From: Sphingomonas sp. LC-1
Lineage (GTDB): Bacteria > Pseudomonadota > Alphaproteobacteria > Sphingomonadales > Sphingomonadaceae
NCBI RefSeq assembly: GCF_025371035.1
Contig: NZ_JANZXB010000008.1
Location: forward strand, 1-64,000
DNA: 64,000 nucleotides
Direction of reading: 5' to 3'
A program made the translations under genes and the position numbers. Below are positions 8,131 to 16,663 of this stretch, one piece after another; position 1 is the stretch's first letter; every line of letters begins with the position of its first letter. Under the pieces are notes generated by a model that saw only the letters and a list, made by a program, of their open reading frames with translations, was not told where the DNA came from and searched no databases.

Positions 8131-9462
8131 ATGGCGCATAACCTTCCCCAGCCTCGCACCGTGCGAGCCGCCGCCGCCCTTCGCGGCACCATCGCCGTTC
8201 CGGGCGACAAATCGATCAGCCACCGCTCGCTGATGCTCTCCGCGCTGGCGGTCGGTGAAAGCCGGGTGCAAGGACTGTTGGAGGGCGAGGACGTGCTCGC
8301 CACCGCCGCCGCGATGCGTGCGATGGGTGCCGACATCGTCCGTCAGGATGACGGGGTGTGGGTGATCCACGGTGTCGGGGTCGGTGGCCTGCTCCAGCCG
8401 CAGACGGCACTCGACATGGGCAATTCCGGCACGTCCACGCGTCTTTTGATGGGTCTGGTCGCCAGCCACCCGATCACCGCGACCTTCATCGGCGACGCCT
8501 CGCTTTCCAAGCGCCCCATGGGCCGCGTCATCGAACCGCTGTCGCAAATGGGCGCGCAGTTCCAGGATACGCCGGGCGGCCGCCTGCCCCTGATGGTCCG
8601 CGGGATCAGCCCCGCCGTGCCGATCCGCTACACTCTGCCCGTCGCCTCGGCGCAGGTGAAGTCGGCGATCCTGCTCGCCGGGCTCAACACGCCGGGCGAG
8701 ACGGTGGTGATCGAACCGATCGCGACTCGCGACCATAGCGAGCGCATGCTGGCCGGATTCGGCGCGGACCTGACCGTTACCCCCTCCCCCGAGGGCCGGA
8801 TCATCACGATTCGCGGCGAGGCGGAGCTGAAGCCCCAGAATATCGTCGTGCCGGGCGATCCGTCGTCGGCAGCCTTCTGGCTGGTCGCGGGCTCGATCGT
8901 GCCGGGCGCGGACGTGACGATCACCAATGTCGGCATGAACCCGACCCGCACCGGTATCATCGCCGCGCTCAAGATGATGGGCGCCGACATCACCGAGCTC
9001 GACGCGCGCATCGTCGGTGGCGAGCCGGTCGCCGATCTGCGAGTCCGTCACGCCCCCCTCTCGGCGATCGAAGTCCCGCCCGAACTGACGCCGAGCATGA
9101 TCGACGAATATCCCGTGCTGTTCGTCGCGGCGGCCTATGCCAACGGCACGACCATCGCGCGAGGTGCCGAGGAATTGCGCGTCAAGGAGTCGGACCGCAT
9201 CACCGCGATGGCCGATGCGCTCGGCGCGTGCGGCGTGGCCTGCGAGGAATTTGAGGACGGCATGGCCGTGACCGGCACCGGCGGGGAGCCCATTCCCGGC
9301 GGCGCCACCATCGCCACCCTGCTCGACCACCGCATCGCGATGAGCATGACGATCGCCGCGCTCAACGCCCGCGAGCCCATCACGCTGGACGATGCCGCCC
9401 CGGTCGCGACCAGCTATCCCGTGTTCTTCGATACGCTGGAGACGCTGGGGGCCTTCGCATGA
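8131..9462 (+). CDS. aroA: 3-phosphoshikimate 1-carboxyvinyltransferase (EPSP synthase)
   Basis: 443 residues, cytosolic, sixth step of the shikimate pathway: PEP plus shikimate-3-phosphate to EPSP. Motifs in order: PGDKSISHRSLML near the N-terminus, GNSGTSTRLLMG (PEP-binding), KRPMGRVIEPL, SAQVKSAILLAGL and the C-terminal DHRIAMS. The start MAHNLPQP at 8131 fits the family; an open reading extending to 8014 would overlap the divergent zinc-ribbon gene. The stop overlaps cmk by four bases, a conserved proteobacterial arrangement with cmk and rpsA downstream. Confidence 0.96.
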   Translation: MAHNLPQPRTVRAAAALRGTIAVPGDKSISHRSLMLSALAVGESRVQGLLEGEDVLATAAAMRAMGADIVRQDDGVWVIHGVGVGGLLQPQTALDMGNSGTSTRLLMGLVASHPITATFIGDASLSKRPMGRVIEPLSQMGAQFQDTPGGRLPLMVRGISPAVPIRYTLPVASAQVKSAILLAGLNTPGETVVIEPIATRDHSERMLAGFGADLTVTPSPEGRIITIRGEAELKPQNIVVPGDPSSAAFWLVAGSIVPGADVTITNVGMNPTRTGIIAALKMMGADITELDARIVGGEPVADLRVRHAPLSAIEVPPELTPSMIDEYPVLFVAAAYANGTTIARGAEELRVKESDRITAMADALGACGVACEEFEDGMAVTGTGGEPIPGGATIATLLDHRIAMSMTIAALNAREPITLDDAAPVATSYPVFFDTLETLGAFA

Positions 9463-10091
9463 TCATTGCGGTCGACGGTCCGGCGGCCAGCGGCAAGGGC
9501 ACCATCGCCCGCGCGCTCGCCCGGCATTATGGGCTGCCGCATCTGGATACCGGGCTGCTCTATCGCGCGGTGGCAGCGACGGTGCGCGCGATGGGCCTCG
9601 ACCCCACCAAGGAAGCCGATGCCGTCGCCGCCTGCAGTTTCGATGATGGCCTGCTCGCCAATCCGATCCTTCGCGACGACGAGACGGGCAAGCTCGCCTC
9701 GGTCGTGTCGGCGCATCCCCTGGTTCGCGCGGCGCTTCTCCAGCGGCAGAAGCGGTTCGCCAACCAGCCGGGCGGCGCGATCCTCGACGGACGCGACATC
9801 GGCACGGTCATCGCCCCCGACGCCGACGCCAAGCTGTTCGTGAAGGCCAGCCCGCAGGTCCGCGCGCGGCGGCGGCATAACGAGCTGGCCGCCAACGGCT
9901 CGACCGCGAGCTTCGAGCAGGTGCTGGCCGACATCCGCGCCCGCGACGAGCGCGACAGCGGCCGGGCGACGGCCCCCCTCACCCAGGCGGCGGATGCGGC
10001 GGCGCTCGATACGTCCAGCCTGACGATCGACGCGGCCGTCGCCCGCGCCATCCAGTTCGTCGACGCGCAAGTGGCCGCCAAGGTCCGCTGA
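9459..10091 (+). CDS. cmk: (d)CMP kinase
   Basis: 210 residues. Phosphorylates CMP and dCMP with ATP in pyrimidine salvage. The P-loop AVDGPAASGKGTIA is at residues 4-17, followed by the nucleotide-binding LDTGLLYRAVA and the DGRDIGTV motif near residue 108. Its ATG overlaps the aroA stop (ATGA), so the two are coupled. A repeat element and the rpsA leader separate it from rpsA. Confidence 0.96.
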   Translation: MIIAVDGPAASGKGTIARALARHYGLPHLDTGLLYRAVAATVRAMGLDPTKEADAVAACSFDDGLLANPILRDDETGKLASVVSAHPLVRAALLQRQKRFANQPGGAILDGRDIGTVIAPDADAKLFVKASPQVRARRRHNELAANGSTASFEQVLADIRARDERDSGRATAPLTQAADAAALDTSSLTIDAAVARAIQFVDAQVAAKVR

Positions 10092-10095
10092 TCTA

Positions 10096-10223
10096 ATCCT
10101 CCCCAGCATGGGGAGGTGGCAGCGCGCCAGCGCTGACGGAGGGGGCCAGCCGCACAGGACGCCCCTATCGGCACGCCCCCTCCACCATGCTGCGCCTGCC
10201 CCCCTCCCCGTGCCGGGGAGGAT
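10096..10223. repeat. Intergenic palindromic repeat element
   Basis: 128-base element between cmk and rpsA. Both ends are small hairpins of the form ATCCTCCCC...GGGGAGG, and the two ends are inverted relative to each other, so the whole unit folds back on itself. The internal part (GCGCCAGCGCTGACGGAGGGGGC) also resembles repeats I associate with sphingomonad intergenic regions. A partial hairpin of the same kind lies at 52689-52712. It encodes nothing. Dispersal in the genome is inferred, not seen. Confidence 0.65.
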
Positions 10224-10473
10224 AGCCCTTACCTTGCGCCGAAACCCGTTTTCGGCTATAGGCGCCCCGCTCGCGGACCCTGTTCCGCGGAGAGGCTGAC
10301 GCGAGGCCCTGTCCTCAGCGTCCTTTCCGCATTTTTCGCGGACCGCCGCTTTTCCGTGTTTCAGCACAATCTTCGGGCCTGGTGGCGTCGGCATGGGGTC
10401 GGCGCGGCCATCGTCGAAGGCTTGGGGCATGCCCCGGCCAGAGGCGGAAAACTATCAGGAACCTAACCCTTTT

Positions 10474-12183
10474 ATGGCAACCAACCCCCAGCCCACGCGC
10501 GACGATTTCGCGGCGATGCTCGATGACATGTTCGGCGGTGCCGACAGCTTCGAGGGTCGCGTCGTGCATGGCACCGTCACCGCGATCGAAAACGACATGG
10601 CCGTCATCGACGTCGGTCTGAAGTCGGAAGGCCGTGTGCCCCTCCGCGAATTCGCTGCCCCCGGCCAGAAGGCCGACCTAAAGGTCGGTGACGAGGTCGA
10701 GGTCTATGTCGACCGCGTCGAGAACATGCACGGCGAAGCGATGCTCAGCCGCGACCGCGCGCGCCGCGAGGCCGCCTGGGACAAGCTGGAGCTTGAATTC
10801 TCGAAGTCGGCCCGCGTCGAAGGCGTGATCTTCGGCCGCGTGAAGGGTGGCTTCACCGTCGACCTGAACGGCGCCGTGGCGTTCCTGCCCGGTTCGCAGG
10901 TCGATATCCGCCCCGTCCGCGACGTCACCCCGCTGATGGACATCCCGCAGCCGTTCCAGATCCTGAAGATGGACCGCAAGCGCGGCAACATCGTCGTGTC
11001 GCGTCGCGCGGTCCTGGAAGAGACCCGCGCCGAGCAGCGTTCGGGCCTCATCCAGAGCCTGGCCGAGGGTCAGATCATCGACGGCGTCGTCAAGAACATC
11101 ACCGATTACGGTGCGTTCGTTGACCTGGGCGGCATCGACGGCCTGCTGCACGTCACCGACCTGTCGTACAAGCGCGTCAATCATCCGTCGGAGATGATCG
11201 CGATCGGCGACACCGTGCGCGTCCAGATCATCCGCATCAACAAGGACACGCAGCGCATCTCGCTCGGCATGAAGCAGCTGGAGAGCGATCCGTGGGATGG
11301 CGCCGGCGCCAAGTACCCGGTCGGCGCGAAGCTGTCGGGCCGCGTCACGAACATCACCGAGTACGGTGCGTTCGTCGAGCTGGAACCGGGCATCGAAGGC
11401 CTGGTCCACGTGTCGGAAATGTCCTGGACCAAGAAGAACGTCCATCCGGGCAAGATCGTGTCGACCTCGCAGGAAGTCGATGTGGTCGTCCTCGAGGTCG
11501 ATCAGGAAAAGCGCCGCATCAGCCTCGGCCTCAAGCAGGCTCAGGCCAATCCGTGGGAGGCGTTCGCCGCCGCTCATCCGATCGGCTCGACCGTCGAGGG
11601 CGAAGTCAAGAACGCGACCGAGTTCGGCCTGTTCATCGGCCTGGACAACGATGTCGACGGCATGGTCCACATGTCGGACATCGCCTGGGGCGTGTCGGGT
11701 GAGGATGCCCTCAACCTGCACCGCAAGGGCGAAGTCGTTCAGGCCGTGGTCCTGGACATCGACCCCGAGAAGGAGCGTATCTCGCTCGGCATGAAGCAGC
11801 TCGAGCGCGGCGGCCCCGTCGCCGGCGGCGTGGCTGCGGCTGGCGATCGCCTGAACAAGAACCAGGTCGTCACCGTGACGGTTCTCGAAGTCCGCGACGC
11901 GGGCCTCGAAGTCCAGGCGGGCGACGATGGTGCGACCGGCTTCATCAAGCGCACCGATCTGGGTCGCGACCGTGACGAGCAGCGCCCCGAGCGCTTCCAG
12001 GTCGGCCAGAAGTTCGACGCGATGGTCACCGGCTTCGATCGTTCGAAGAAGCCGACCTTCTCGGTCAAGGCGATGCAGATCGCCGAAGAGAAGCAGGCGG
12101 TGGCTCAGTACGGTTCGTCCGACTCGGGCGCGTCGCTGGGCGACATTCTGGGCGAAGCGCTGAAGGCGCGCACCCAGAAGTAA
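10474..12183 (+). CDS. rpsA: 30S ribosomal protein S1
   Basis: 569 residues with six S1/OB-fold RNA-binding repeats; the third to sixth carry repeated signatures such as TDYGAFVDLGGIDGLLHVTDLS, TEYGAFVELEPGIEGLVHVSEMS and the closing RISLGMKQ/RISLGLKQ. It binds mRNA leaders and helps initiate translation. Start MATNPQPTRDDF at 10474 follows an AGGA ribosome site; the frame stays open 27 codons further upstream but that part is leader. The 382-base gap after cmk holds the repeat element and a leader, consistent with its own promoter and S1 autocontrol (known in E. coli, not shown here). Confidence 0.96.
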   Translation: MATNPQPTRDDFAAMLDDMFGGADSFEGRVVHGTVTAIENDMAVIDVGLKSEGRVPLREFAAPGQKADLKVGDEVEVYVDRVENMHGEAMLSRDRARREAAWDKLELEFSKSARVEGVIFGRVKGGFTVDLNGAVAFLPGSQVDIRPVRDVTPLMDIPQPFQILKMDRKRGNIVVSRRAVLEETRAEQRSGLIQSLAEGQIIDGVVKNITDYGAFVDLGGIDGLLHVTDLSYKRVNHPSEMIAIGDTVRVQIIRINKDTQRISLGMKQLESDPWDGAGAKYPVGAKLSGRVTNITEYGAFVELEPGIEGLVHVSEMSWTKKNVHPGKIVSTSQEVDVVVLEVDQEKRRISLGLKQAQANPWEAFAAAHPIGSTVEGEVKNATEFGLFIGLDNDVDGMVHMSDIAWGVSGEDALNLHRKGEVVQAVVLDIDPEKERISLGMKQLERGGPVAGGVAAAGDRLNKNQVVTVTVLEVRDAGLEVQAGDDGATGFIKRTDLGRDRDEQRPERFQVGQKFDAMVTGFDRSKKPTFSVKAMQIAEEKQAVAQYGSSDSGASLGDILGEALKARTQK

Positions 12184-12191
12184 GCTACTGG

Positions 12192-12227
12192 ACCGGGACA
12201 CGTTTCTCACAACGTGTCCCGGTTTTG
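12192..12227 (+). terminator. rpsA terminator
   Basis: Strong hairpin eight bases after the rpsA stop: ACCGGGACACGTT (12192-12204) pairs with AACGTGTCCCGGT (12211-12223) around a 6-base loop and runs into a TTTT tract. Confidence 0.92.
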
Positions 12228-12339
12228 CCTGGACAGGAACTTAATTAGCCTGTTCAGTGGCTTAATCGTATAATAAAAAAACTTTCAGCAGCGAGAAACA
12301 CAGGTTAAGAACGCCTCGTCTGTATCTTGGGACTAGACG

Positions 12340-12627
12340 ATGATCCGTTCGGAACTTGTGCAAAAAATCAGCCACCACAATCCGGGGCTTAACCCGCGCG
12401 AAGTCGAATTGATTGTGACCATTTTCTTCGACGAGATCACCAAGCGTCTCGCGGATGACGGCCGTGTCGAATTGCGGGGTTTCGGTGCCTTTTCGACCCG
12501 CTCGCGCGGCGCACGGACCGGTCGCAATCCTCGGACCGGAGAGACCGTCGCGGTGATCGCCAAGCGCGTTCCCTATTTTAAGCCCGGCAAGGAAATGCGT
12601 GCCCGCCTGAACGTCGAGGCGGGTTGA
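12340..12627 (+). CDS. ihfB: Integration host factor subunit beta
   Basis: 95 residues of the DNABII family: N-terminal helices ([17 protein letters not shown]), then the beta arm with [10 protein letters not shown] whose tip proline intercalates into DNA. The [10 protein letters not shown] segment and the [12 protein letters not shown]-terminus are typical of IHF-beta rather than HU. It bends DNA at specific sites as a heterodimer with IhfA, which is not in this window. A TATAAT -10 hexamer at 12269-12274 gives it its own promoter behind the rpsA terminator, although order after rpsA is conserved in proteobacteria. Confidence 0.94.
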   Translation: MIRSELVQKISHHNPGLNPREVELIVTIFFDEITKRLADDGRVELRGFGAFSTRSRGARTGRNPRTGETVAVIAKRVPYFKPGKEMRARLNVEAG

Positions 12628-12735
12628 TCGCTCCTGCCCAAACGGCATTTCGACGCGGCAGGACCGTGTCCTGGTGACGAAGGGTCGCTCGCGACTTGAC
12701 CTTTGCGGCGACCTCGTCTCTTCCTGTCGAAGTGC

Positions 12736-12819
12736 GCGGACGTGGCGAAACCGGTAGACGCTGCCGACTTAAAATCGGCTTCCTATGGAGTGCGGGTTCG
12801 AGTCCCGCCGTCCGCACCA
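12736..12819 (+). tRNA. tRNA-Leu (TAA)
   Basis: 84-nt type II tRNA: acceptor GCGGACG pairs with CGTCCGC, the anticodon stem-loop GCCGA-CTTAAAA-TCGGC gives TAA, a short variable stem follows, and CCA is encoded at 12817-12819. A TTGACC -35 lies at 12696-12701 but no good -10 is evident. Its last base is also the first base of the next gene's ATG. Confidence 0.96.
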
Positions 12820-14255
12820 TGGCTTTGGGTGCCGCCCTGCTGGCCGTCAGTGCCTGTGACCGCCATGCCGATACGGGTGCCGTCGTCGTCAGCGCGATTC
12901 AGCGACAGGATGCCGGACCGGGCCATGTCGCATTGGCATCGACCGAGGGCAACACGGCGCATCGCCTGCTGCGCGACTCATTGGCGCAGGGCTTGGTGCG
13001 CTTCGATGCCAATGGACAGATCGAACCGGGGCTGGCCGAGCGCTGGATCGTCATCGATGACGGTGGCAGCTTCATCTTCCGGTTGCGTGAGGCCAAGTGG
13101 AATGACGGCAGCCCCGTTACCGCCGAACAGGTCGTGGCGATCCTGCGCCGCCTGGCGTCGCCGCGCTCGGGCAACCCGCTGACCCCCTTTCTGACCGCGA
13201 TCGACGAGATCGTGGTGATGACGCCGCAAGTGATCGAGGTGCGGCTCTCGCGCCCCCGTCCCGATCTCCTCAAGCTGTTCGCCCAGCCCGAAATGGCGAT
13301 CATCGACCGATCGCGCCATGGCACGGGCCCGTTTCATATCGTACGCGCGGGTCCCCCGCCCCTGCTCCGTCCCATACCCGATCCAAGGCGTGTCGAGCCC
13401 GATGACGATGCGACCCCGGCGCCCGAGGACGATGTCCGCCTGATCGCCGAAAGCCCCGCTCGGGCGATCTTGCGCTTTGCCAAGGGCCGATCGGACCTGA
13501 TGCTGGGCGGGCGGTTTGCCGACTGGCCTTTCCTGGACGCGGTTCAGATCAACCCCGCCGCCGTTCGCGTCGATCCCGCCGCCGGACTATTTGGGCTGGC
13601 GATCGCCAGTCGCGACGGATTTCTGGGCGATCACGCCAATCGTCAGGCCCTGTCCTCTGCCTTCGACCGGGCGAGCCTGCTCGCGGCCGTGGCGCCCAAT
13701 TGGGAGGCCACCGATCGCCTTCTGCCCGACGCGTTGGATTCGGATGGACCGCCGCAGATTCCGGGCTGGGCGCTTTTGACGCTGGACGAGCGGCGGGCCT
13801 CGGCTCGGGCTCGGGTGGCGGCTTGGGGGCGGCCGGTCAGCCTTCGTATCGCGCTCCCCCAAGGCCCCGGTGCCAATCTGCTATATGGGCAGATCGGCGC
13901 GACCTTGCGGGGGATCGGGATCACGCCGCAACGGGTGGCCGATGATGCCCAGGCCGATCTGCGCCTGATCGATGCGGTCGCGGCCTTCGACAGCGCGCGC
14001 TGGTATCTGGCCACCGCCTGCGCGCCGTGCGGCGAAGCGGCACAGGCCGCGATCGAGCGGGCACGGCTCGCCCCGACCCTAGCAGAACGGAGCCGCGCCA
14101 TCGCGCTGGCCGATGCGGCGTTGAATGCTGATACGCCGTTCATTCCGCTGGCCCGCCCCTTGCGCTGGTCGCTCGTCACCAACCGGCTGCGGCAATATCA
14201 GCCCAATATCCGGGCATGGCATCCATTGAACCATCTCAGGGGTGCCCCCAACTGA
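12819..14255 (+). CDS. ABC-transporter substrate-binding lipoprotein (SBP family 5)
   Basis: 478 residues resembling peptide/opine-type extracytoplasmic binding proteins: LRDSLAQGLVRFDANGQIEPGLAERWIV followed by FRLREAKWNDGSPVTAEQVVA is the classic N-terminal SBP_bac_5 pattern. An N-terminal lipobox AVSAC suggests lipidation at Cys13, but the n-region lacks the usual lysine or arginine. The ATG at 12819 begins on the last base of the tRNA-Leu CCA; the frame also stays open upstream through the tRNA. No permease or ATPase genes follow, so it is an orphan binding protein. The start is uncertain, the family fairly sure. Confidence 0.75.
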   Translation: MALGAALLAVSACDRHADTGAVVVSAIQRQDAGPGHVALASTEGNTAHRLLRDSLAQGLVRFDANGQIEPGLAERWIVIDDGGSFIFRLREAKWNDGSPVTAEQVVAILRRLASPRSGNPLTPFLTAIDEIVVMTPQVIEVRLSRPRPDLLKLFAQPEMAIIDRSRHGTGPFHIVRAGPPPLLRPIPDPRRVEPDDDATPAPEDDVRLIAESPARAILRFAKGRSDLMLGGRFADWPFLDAVQINPAAVRVDPAAGLFGLAIASRDGFLGDHANRQALSSAFDRASLLAAVAPNWEATDRLLPDALDSDGPPQIPGWALLTLDERRASARARVAAWGRPVSLRIALPQGPGANLLYGQIGATLRGIGITPQRVADDAQADLRLIDAVAAFDSARWYLATACAPCGEAAQAAIERARLAPTLAERSRAIALADAALNADTPFIPLARPLRWSLVTNRLRQYQPNIRAWHPLNHLRGAPN

Positions 14256-14260
14256 CAGTC

Positions 14261-14680
14261 ATGGCCAACGCATCCCGTATCGACCCGATCGCCTTCGACG
14301 CGCTTTCCCTCGACAAGGGAATCGCCGCCAGCCGTCGCCGGATCGAGGCGATGGAAAAGCTGCTCGAACGCGTCGTTCGGATCCCCGGGATCAATCGCCC
14401 GGTCGGGCTAGACGTGGTGTTGGGGCTGGTCCCCGTCGTTGGTGACATCGCCGCCGCCGCGCTGGGCAGCTATATCACCTGGGAAGCGCGCAACCTGGGC
14501 CTGTCGAAATTCCAGATGCTGCGGATGATGGGCAATGTCGGGTTCGACGCGGTGCTGGGCTTCGTGCCGCTGGTCGGTGACGCGGCGGATGTGCTGTTCC
14601 GTTCCAACACGCGCAACTTGCGGATCATCCGCAAGCATCTCGACAAGCATCACCCCTCCACCGTGACGGTGGAGGGGTAA
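14261..14680 (+). CDS. DUF4112 membrane-associated protein
   Basis: 139 residues. Contains two copies of a hydrophobic pattern GLDVVLGLVPVVGDIAAAALGSY and GFDAVLGFVPLVGDAADVLF, diagnostic of the DUF4112 family, whose members are small proteins of unknown function found near cell-envelope genes. An amphipathic helix (SRRRIEAMEKLLERVVRIPG) precedes the first copy. The start MANASRID at 14261, six bases after the previous stop, is preferred over the upstream in-frame methionine at 14216, which overlaps the binding-protein gene. Confidence 0.8.
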   Translation: MANASRIDPIAFDALSLDKGIAASRRRIEAMEKLLERVVRIPGINRPVGLDVVLGLVPVVGDIAAAALGSYITWEARNLGLSKFQMLRMMGNVGFDAVLGFVPLVGDAADVLFRSNTRNLRIIRKHLDKHHPSTVTVEG

Positions 14681-14685
14681 GGGGA

Positions 14686-15393
14686 TTAGCGACCGCTGCG
14701 CCAGACCTTGATCGGCGCATTGGGGGACAGCCCACCCTGGTGTGCCGGGCAACGGCTGTAGCGGAATGCCTTGTTCAGGCAGATCCAGATTTCATCGAGC
14801 CAGCCATCGCGCGTGGCGGTGACGCGCATCATGTCCGCCGTCATTCCACGGTTCGCCGCCGCGACCGCCGCCGCCAGATCGCCCGCCGTCAGAGAGTCCC
14901 GCCGCGACAGGGCATTCATGTCAGGGAAGCGCAGCCGGTAATACAGCGCATTGGACTGCTGAAAATACCGCGACGGGCTGTATCCCGCCATGCAGGTGCC
15001 GTGCTTGGCCCATTCATGCTGCATCAACTGCGCCGAGGGCGTGGCGCAGATATGGCGGCGGACCACCGCCTGCGGGAGGATCGCGGTCGAGCGGCAATAT
15101 TGCGGCCACTCCTTGCCCTCCCCGTCAGGCCACAAGCCATGGAGGGTAAAGCCGAAGCGGTTGCCCGATCCGCACTGGAAGCGGCTGTCCCCCTTGGGAT
15201 CGCGGCAATATTGCGGGCTCCAGGTGATCGCCAGCGTATAGCCGCCGATGGGCAGGACACGCATCGGTTGGCTGTCGGTCGCGAGATCGGGGCGAATGCT
15301 CTGTGTGCCCGATGGCGCGGCGCATTGCAGTGTCTGCGCGCCCGCCAACTGGGGCGCAGCCAGCATTGCCAGCGCGATCAAGGTCTTCTTCAT
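14686..15393 (-). CDS. Secreted ribonuclease T2 family enzyme
   Basis: 235 residues with a clear signal peptide (MKKTLIALAMLAAPQLAGA, cleavage about residue 19). Both catalytic blocks are intact: CAS I FTLHGLWPDG and CAS II HEWAKHGTC, each with its active-site histidine. Such enzymes cleave RNA non-specifically in the periplasm or outside the cell, probably for nutrient scavenging. Conserved cysteines suggest disulfides. Its ATG overlaps the stop of the upstream membrane protein gene by four bases. The longer reading upstream is not used because MKKT starts the signal peptide. Confidence 0.9.
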   Translation of the reverse strand: MKKTLIALAMLAAPQLAGAQTLQCAAPSGTQSIRPDLATDSQPMRVLPIGGYTLAITWSPQYCRDPKGDSRFQCGSGNRFGFTLHGLWPDGEGKEWPQYCRSTAILPQAVVRRHICATPSAQLMQHEWAKHGTCMAGYSPSRYFQQSNALYYRLRFPDMNALSRRDSLTAGDLAAAVAAANRGMTADMMRVTATRDGWLDEIWICLNKAFRYSRCPAHQGGLSPNAPIKVWRSGR

Positions 15394-15788
15394 GCTCCCA
15401 CCTCCGCCATCGTTCGATACCAGGCCATTGCATTGGGCCGCATCAGCATCACGACGGCAACGAGCGAAGCCGCCGCCTGTATCGTGGTCAGCACCCCAAA
15501 TAGCCCCTGGGCCAGGACGCCTTCGGACACCTGATTGAGGAAACCGAGCAGGTTGAGCACGGTCAGGACGATCAGAAACACCAAGCCGCCCCGGCTCGCC
15601 ATCCGCGTGACGAGCCACGTCGCCAGCAGAAACAGGCCGATCAACAGCCCATTGGCGATCACCGCGATCGCCATCCCGACCTGCGCCACCGTATCGGACC
15701 AGCCGAGCACCGCCAGGACCAGCAGCAACAGGATGGCGAGGAACGACAATCGCTCGCCCAATATCACCGATTTCGGTCGCACGCCCAT
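15390..15788 (-). CDS. Small four-helix membrane protein coupled to RNase T2
   Basis: 132 residues with four predicted membrane helices (SFLAILLLLVLAVLGW; VGMAIAVIANGLLIGLFLLA; GLVFLIVLTVLNLLGFL; the last ending VVMLMRP). I do not recognise the family. It is encoded directly upstream of RNase T2 with an ATGA stop-start overlap, so both come from one transcript in fixed ratio. Whether it serves the RNase or is merely co-transcribed cannot be told. Confidence 0.7.
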   Translation of the reverse strand: MGVRPKSVILGERLSFLAILLLLVLAVLGWSDTVAQVGMAIAVIANGLLIGLFLLATWLVTRMASRGGLVFLIVLTVLNLLGFLNQVSEGVLAQGLFGVLTTIQAAASLVAVVMLMRPNAMAWYRTMAEVGA

Positions 15789-15811
15789 TCCCCTTTTCCC
15801 ACCCGCCAGTC

Positions 15812-16663
15812 TCAGGCGGTCGCGAAATCCAGCCCGATATCCGCCGCCGGGGCCGACTGGGTCAAGCGGCCGACACTGACATAGGTGACCCCGGTTTCGG
15901 CCAGCGCACGGATCGTATCGAGGCGGACGCCGCCCGACGCCTCGGTCGGGACGCGACCAGCGACGATCCGTACGCCCTCGGCAAGTCTGTCCGGCCCCAT
16001 ATTGTCGAGCAGCAGATGGGTCGCACCCGCCGCGAGCGCCGGTTCGATCTGGTCGAGTTCATCGACCTCGACGATGATCCGCGCGATCCCCGCCGCCTTG
16101 GCCGCCGCAACGGCCGGACCGATGCCGCCCGCGACCGCGACGTGATTGTCCTTGATCATCGCCGCATCCCACAGACCCATGCGATGGTTCTGCGCACCGC
16201 CCATGCGGGTGGCATATTTCTCGATCAGGCGAAGGCCGGGGATCGTCTTGCGCGTGTCGAGCAGCGTCGCGCCGCTTCCCGCCATCGCCGCGACATAGGC
16301 CGCCGTCATGGTTGCGATGCCCGACAGATGCTGCACGGTGTTCAGCGCCGAGCGTTCGGCGGTCAGCATCGCGCGGGCACTTCCCGAAAGCCGCATCAAG
16401 GCCGTGCCCGCTGCCACCGCCGCACCATCCTCGACCAAAGGTTCGATCGTGACATCGGGGTCGAGCCGCTGGAAGAACGCTTCGGCGATCGGCAAGCCTG
16501 CCACGGTGATCGCATCCCGGCTGGCCATGGTCCCGACGAAGCGGGCATCGGCCGGGATCACGGCAGCGGAGGTGATATCGCCGCCCGGCCCCAAATCCTC
16601 CGCCAGCGTTGCGGTGACGAACGCCTCCAGATCAAAGCCCTCGAGGTGGAAAGGGGCAATCAT
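15812..16663 (-). CDS. nadC: Nicotinate-nucleotide pyrophosphorylase (carboxylating)
   Basis: 283 residues. Converts quinolinate and PRPP to nicotinate mononucleotide in de novo NAD synthesis. Recognisable stretches: EDLGPGGDITSAAVIP at the N-terminus, ERSALNTVQHLSGIAT, LDTRKTIPGLR and KYATRMGGAQNHRMGL for substrate binding, and EVDELDQIEPALAAGA. The ATG overlaps the nadA stop by four bases. A nadB or aspartate dehydrogenase gene is not adjacent. Confidence 0.95.
   Translation of the reverse strand: MIAPFHLEGFDLEAFVTATLAEDLGPGGDITSAAVIPADARFVGTMASRDAITVAGLPIAEAFFQRLDPDVTIEPLVEDGAAVAAGTALMRLSGSARAMLTAERSALNTVQHLSGIATMTAAYVAAMAGSGATLLDTRKTIPGLRLIEKYATRMGGAQNHRMGLWDAAMIKDNHVAVAGGIGPAVAAAKAAGIARIIVEVDELDQIEPALAAGATHLLLDNMGPDRLAEGVRIVAGRVPTEASGGVRLDTIRALAETGVTYVSVGRLTQSAPAADIGLDFATA

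Noticed and set aside
10678-12210. 510-codon minus-strand frame opposite rpsA
   Set aside because: Antisense of a strongly conserved ribosomal protein; the Asp/His/Val-rich composition shows no family resemblance.
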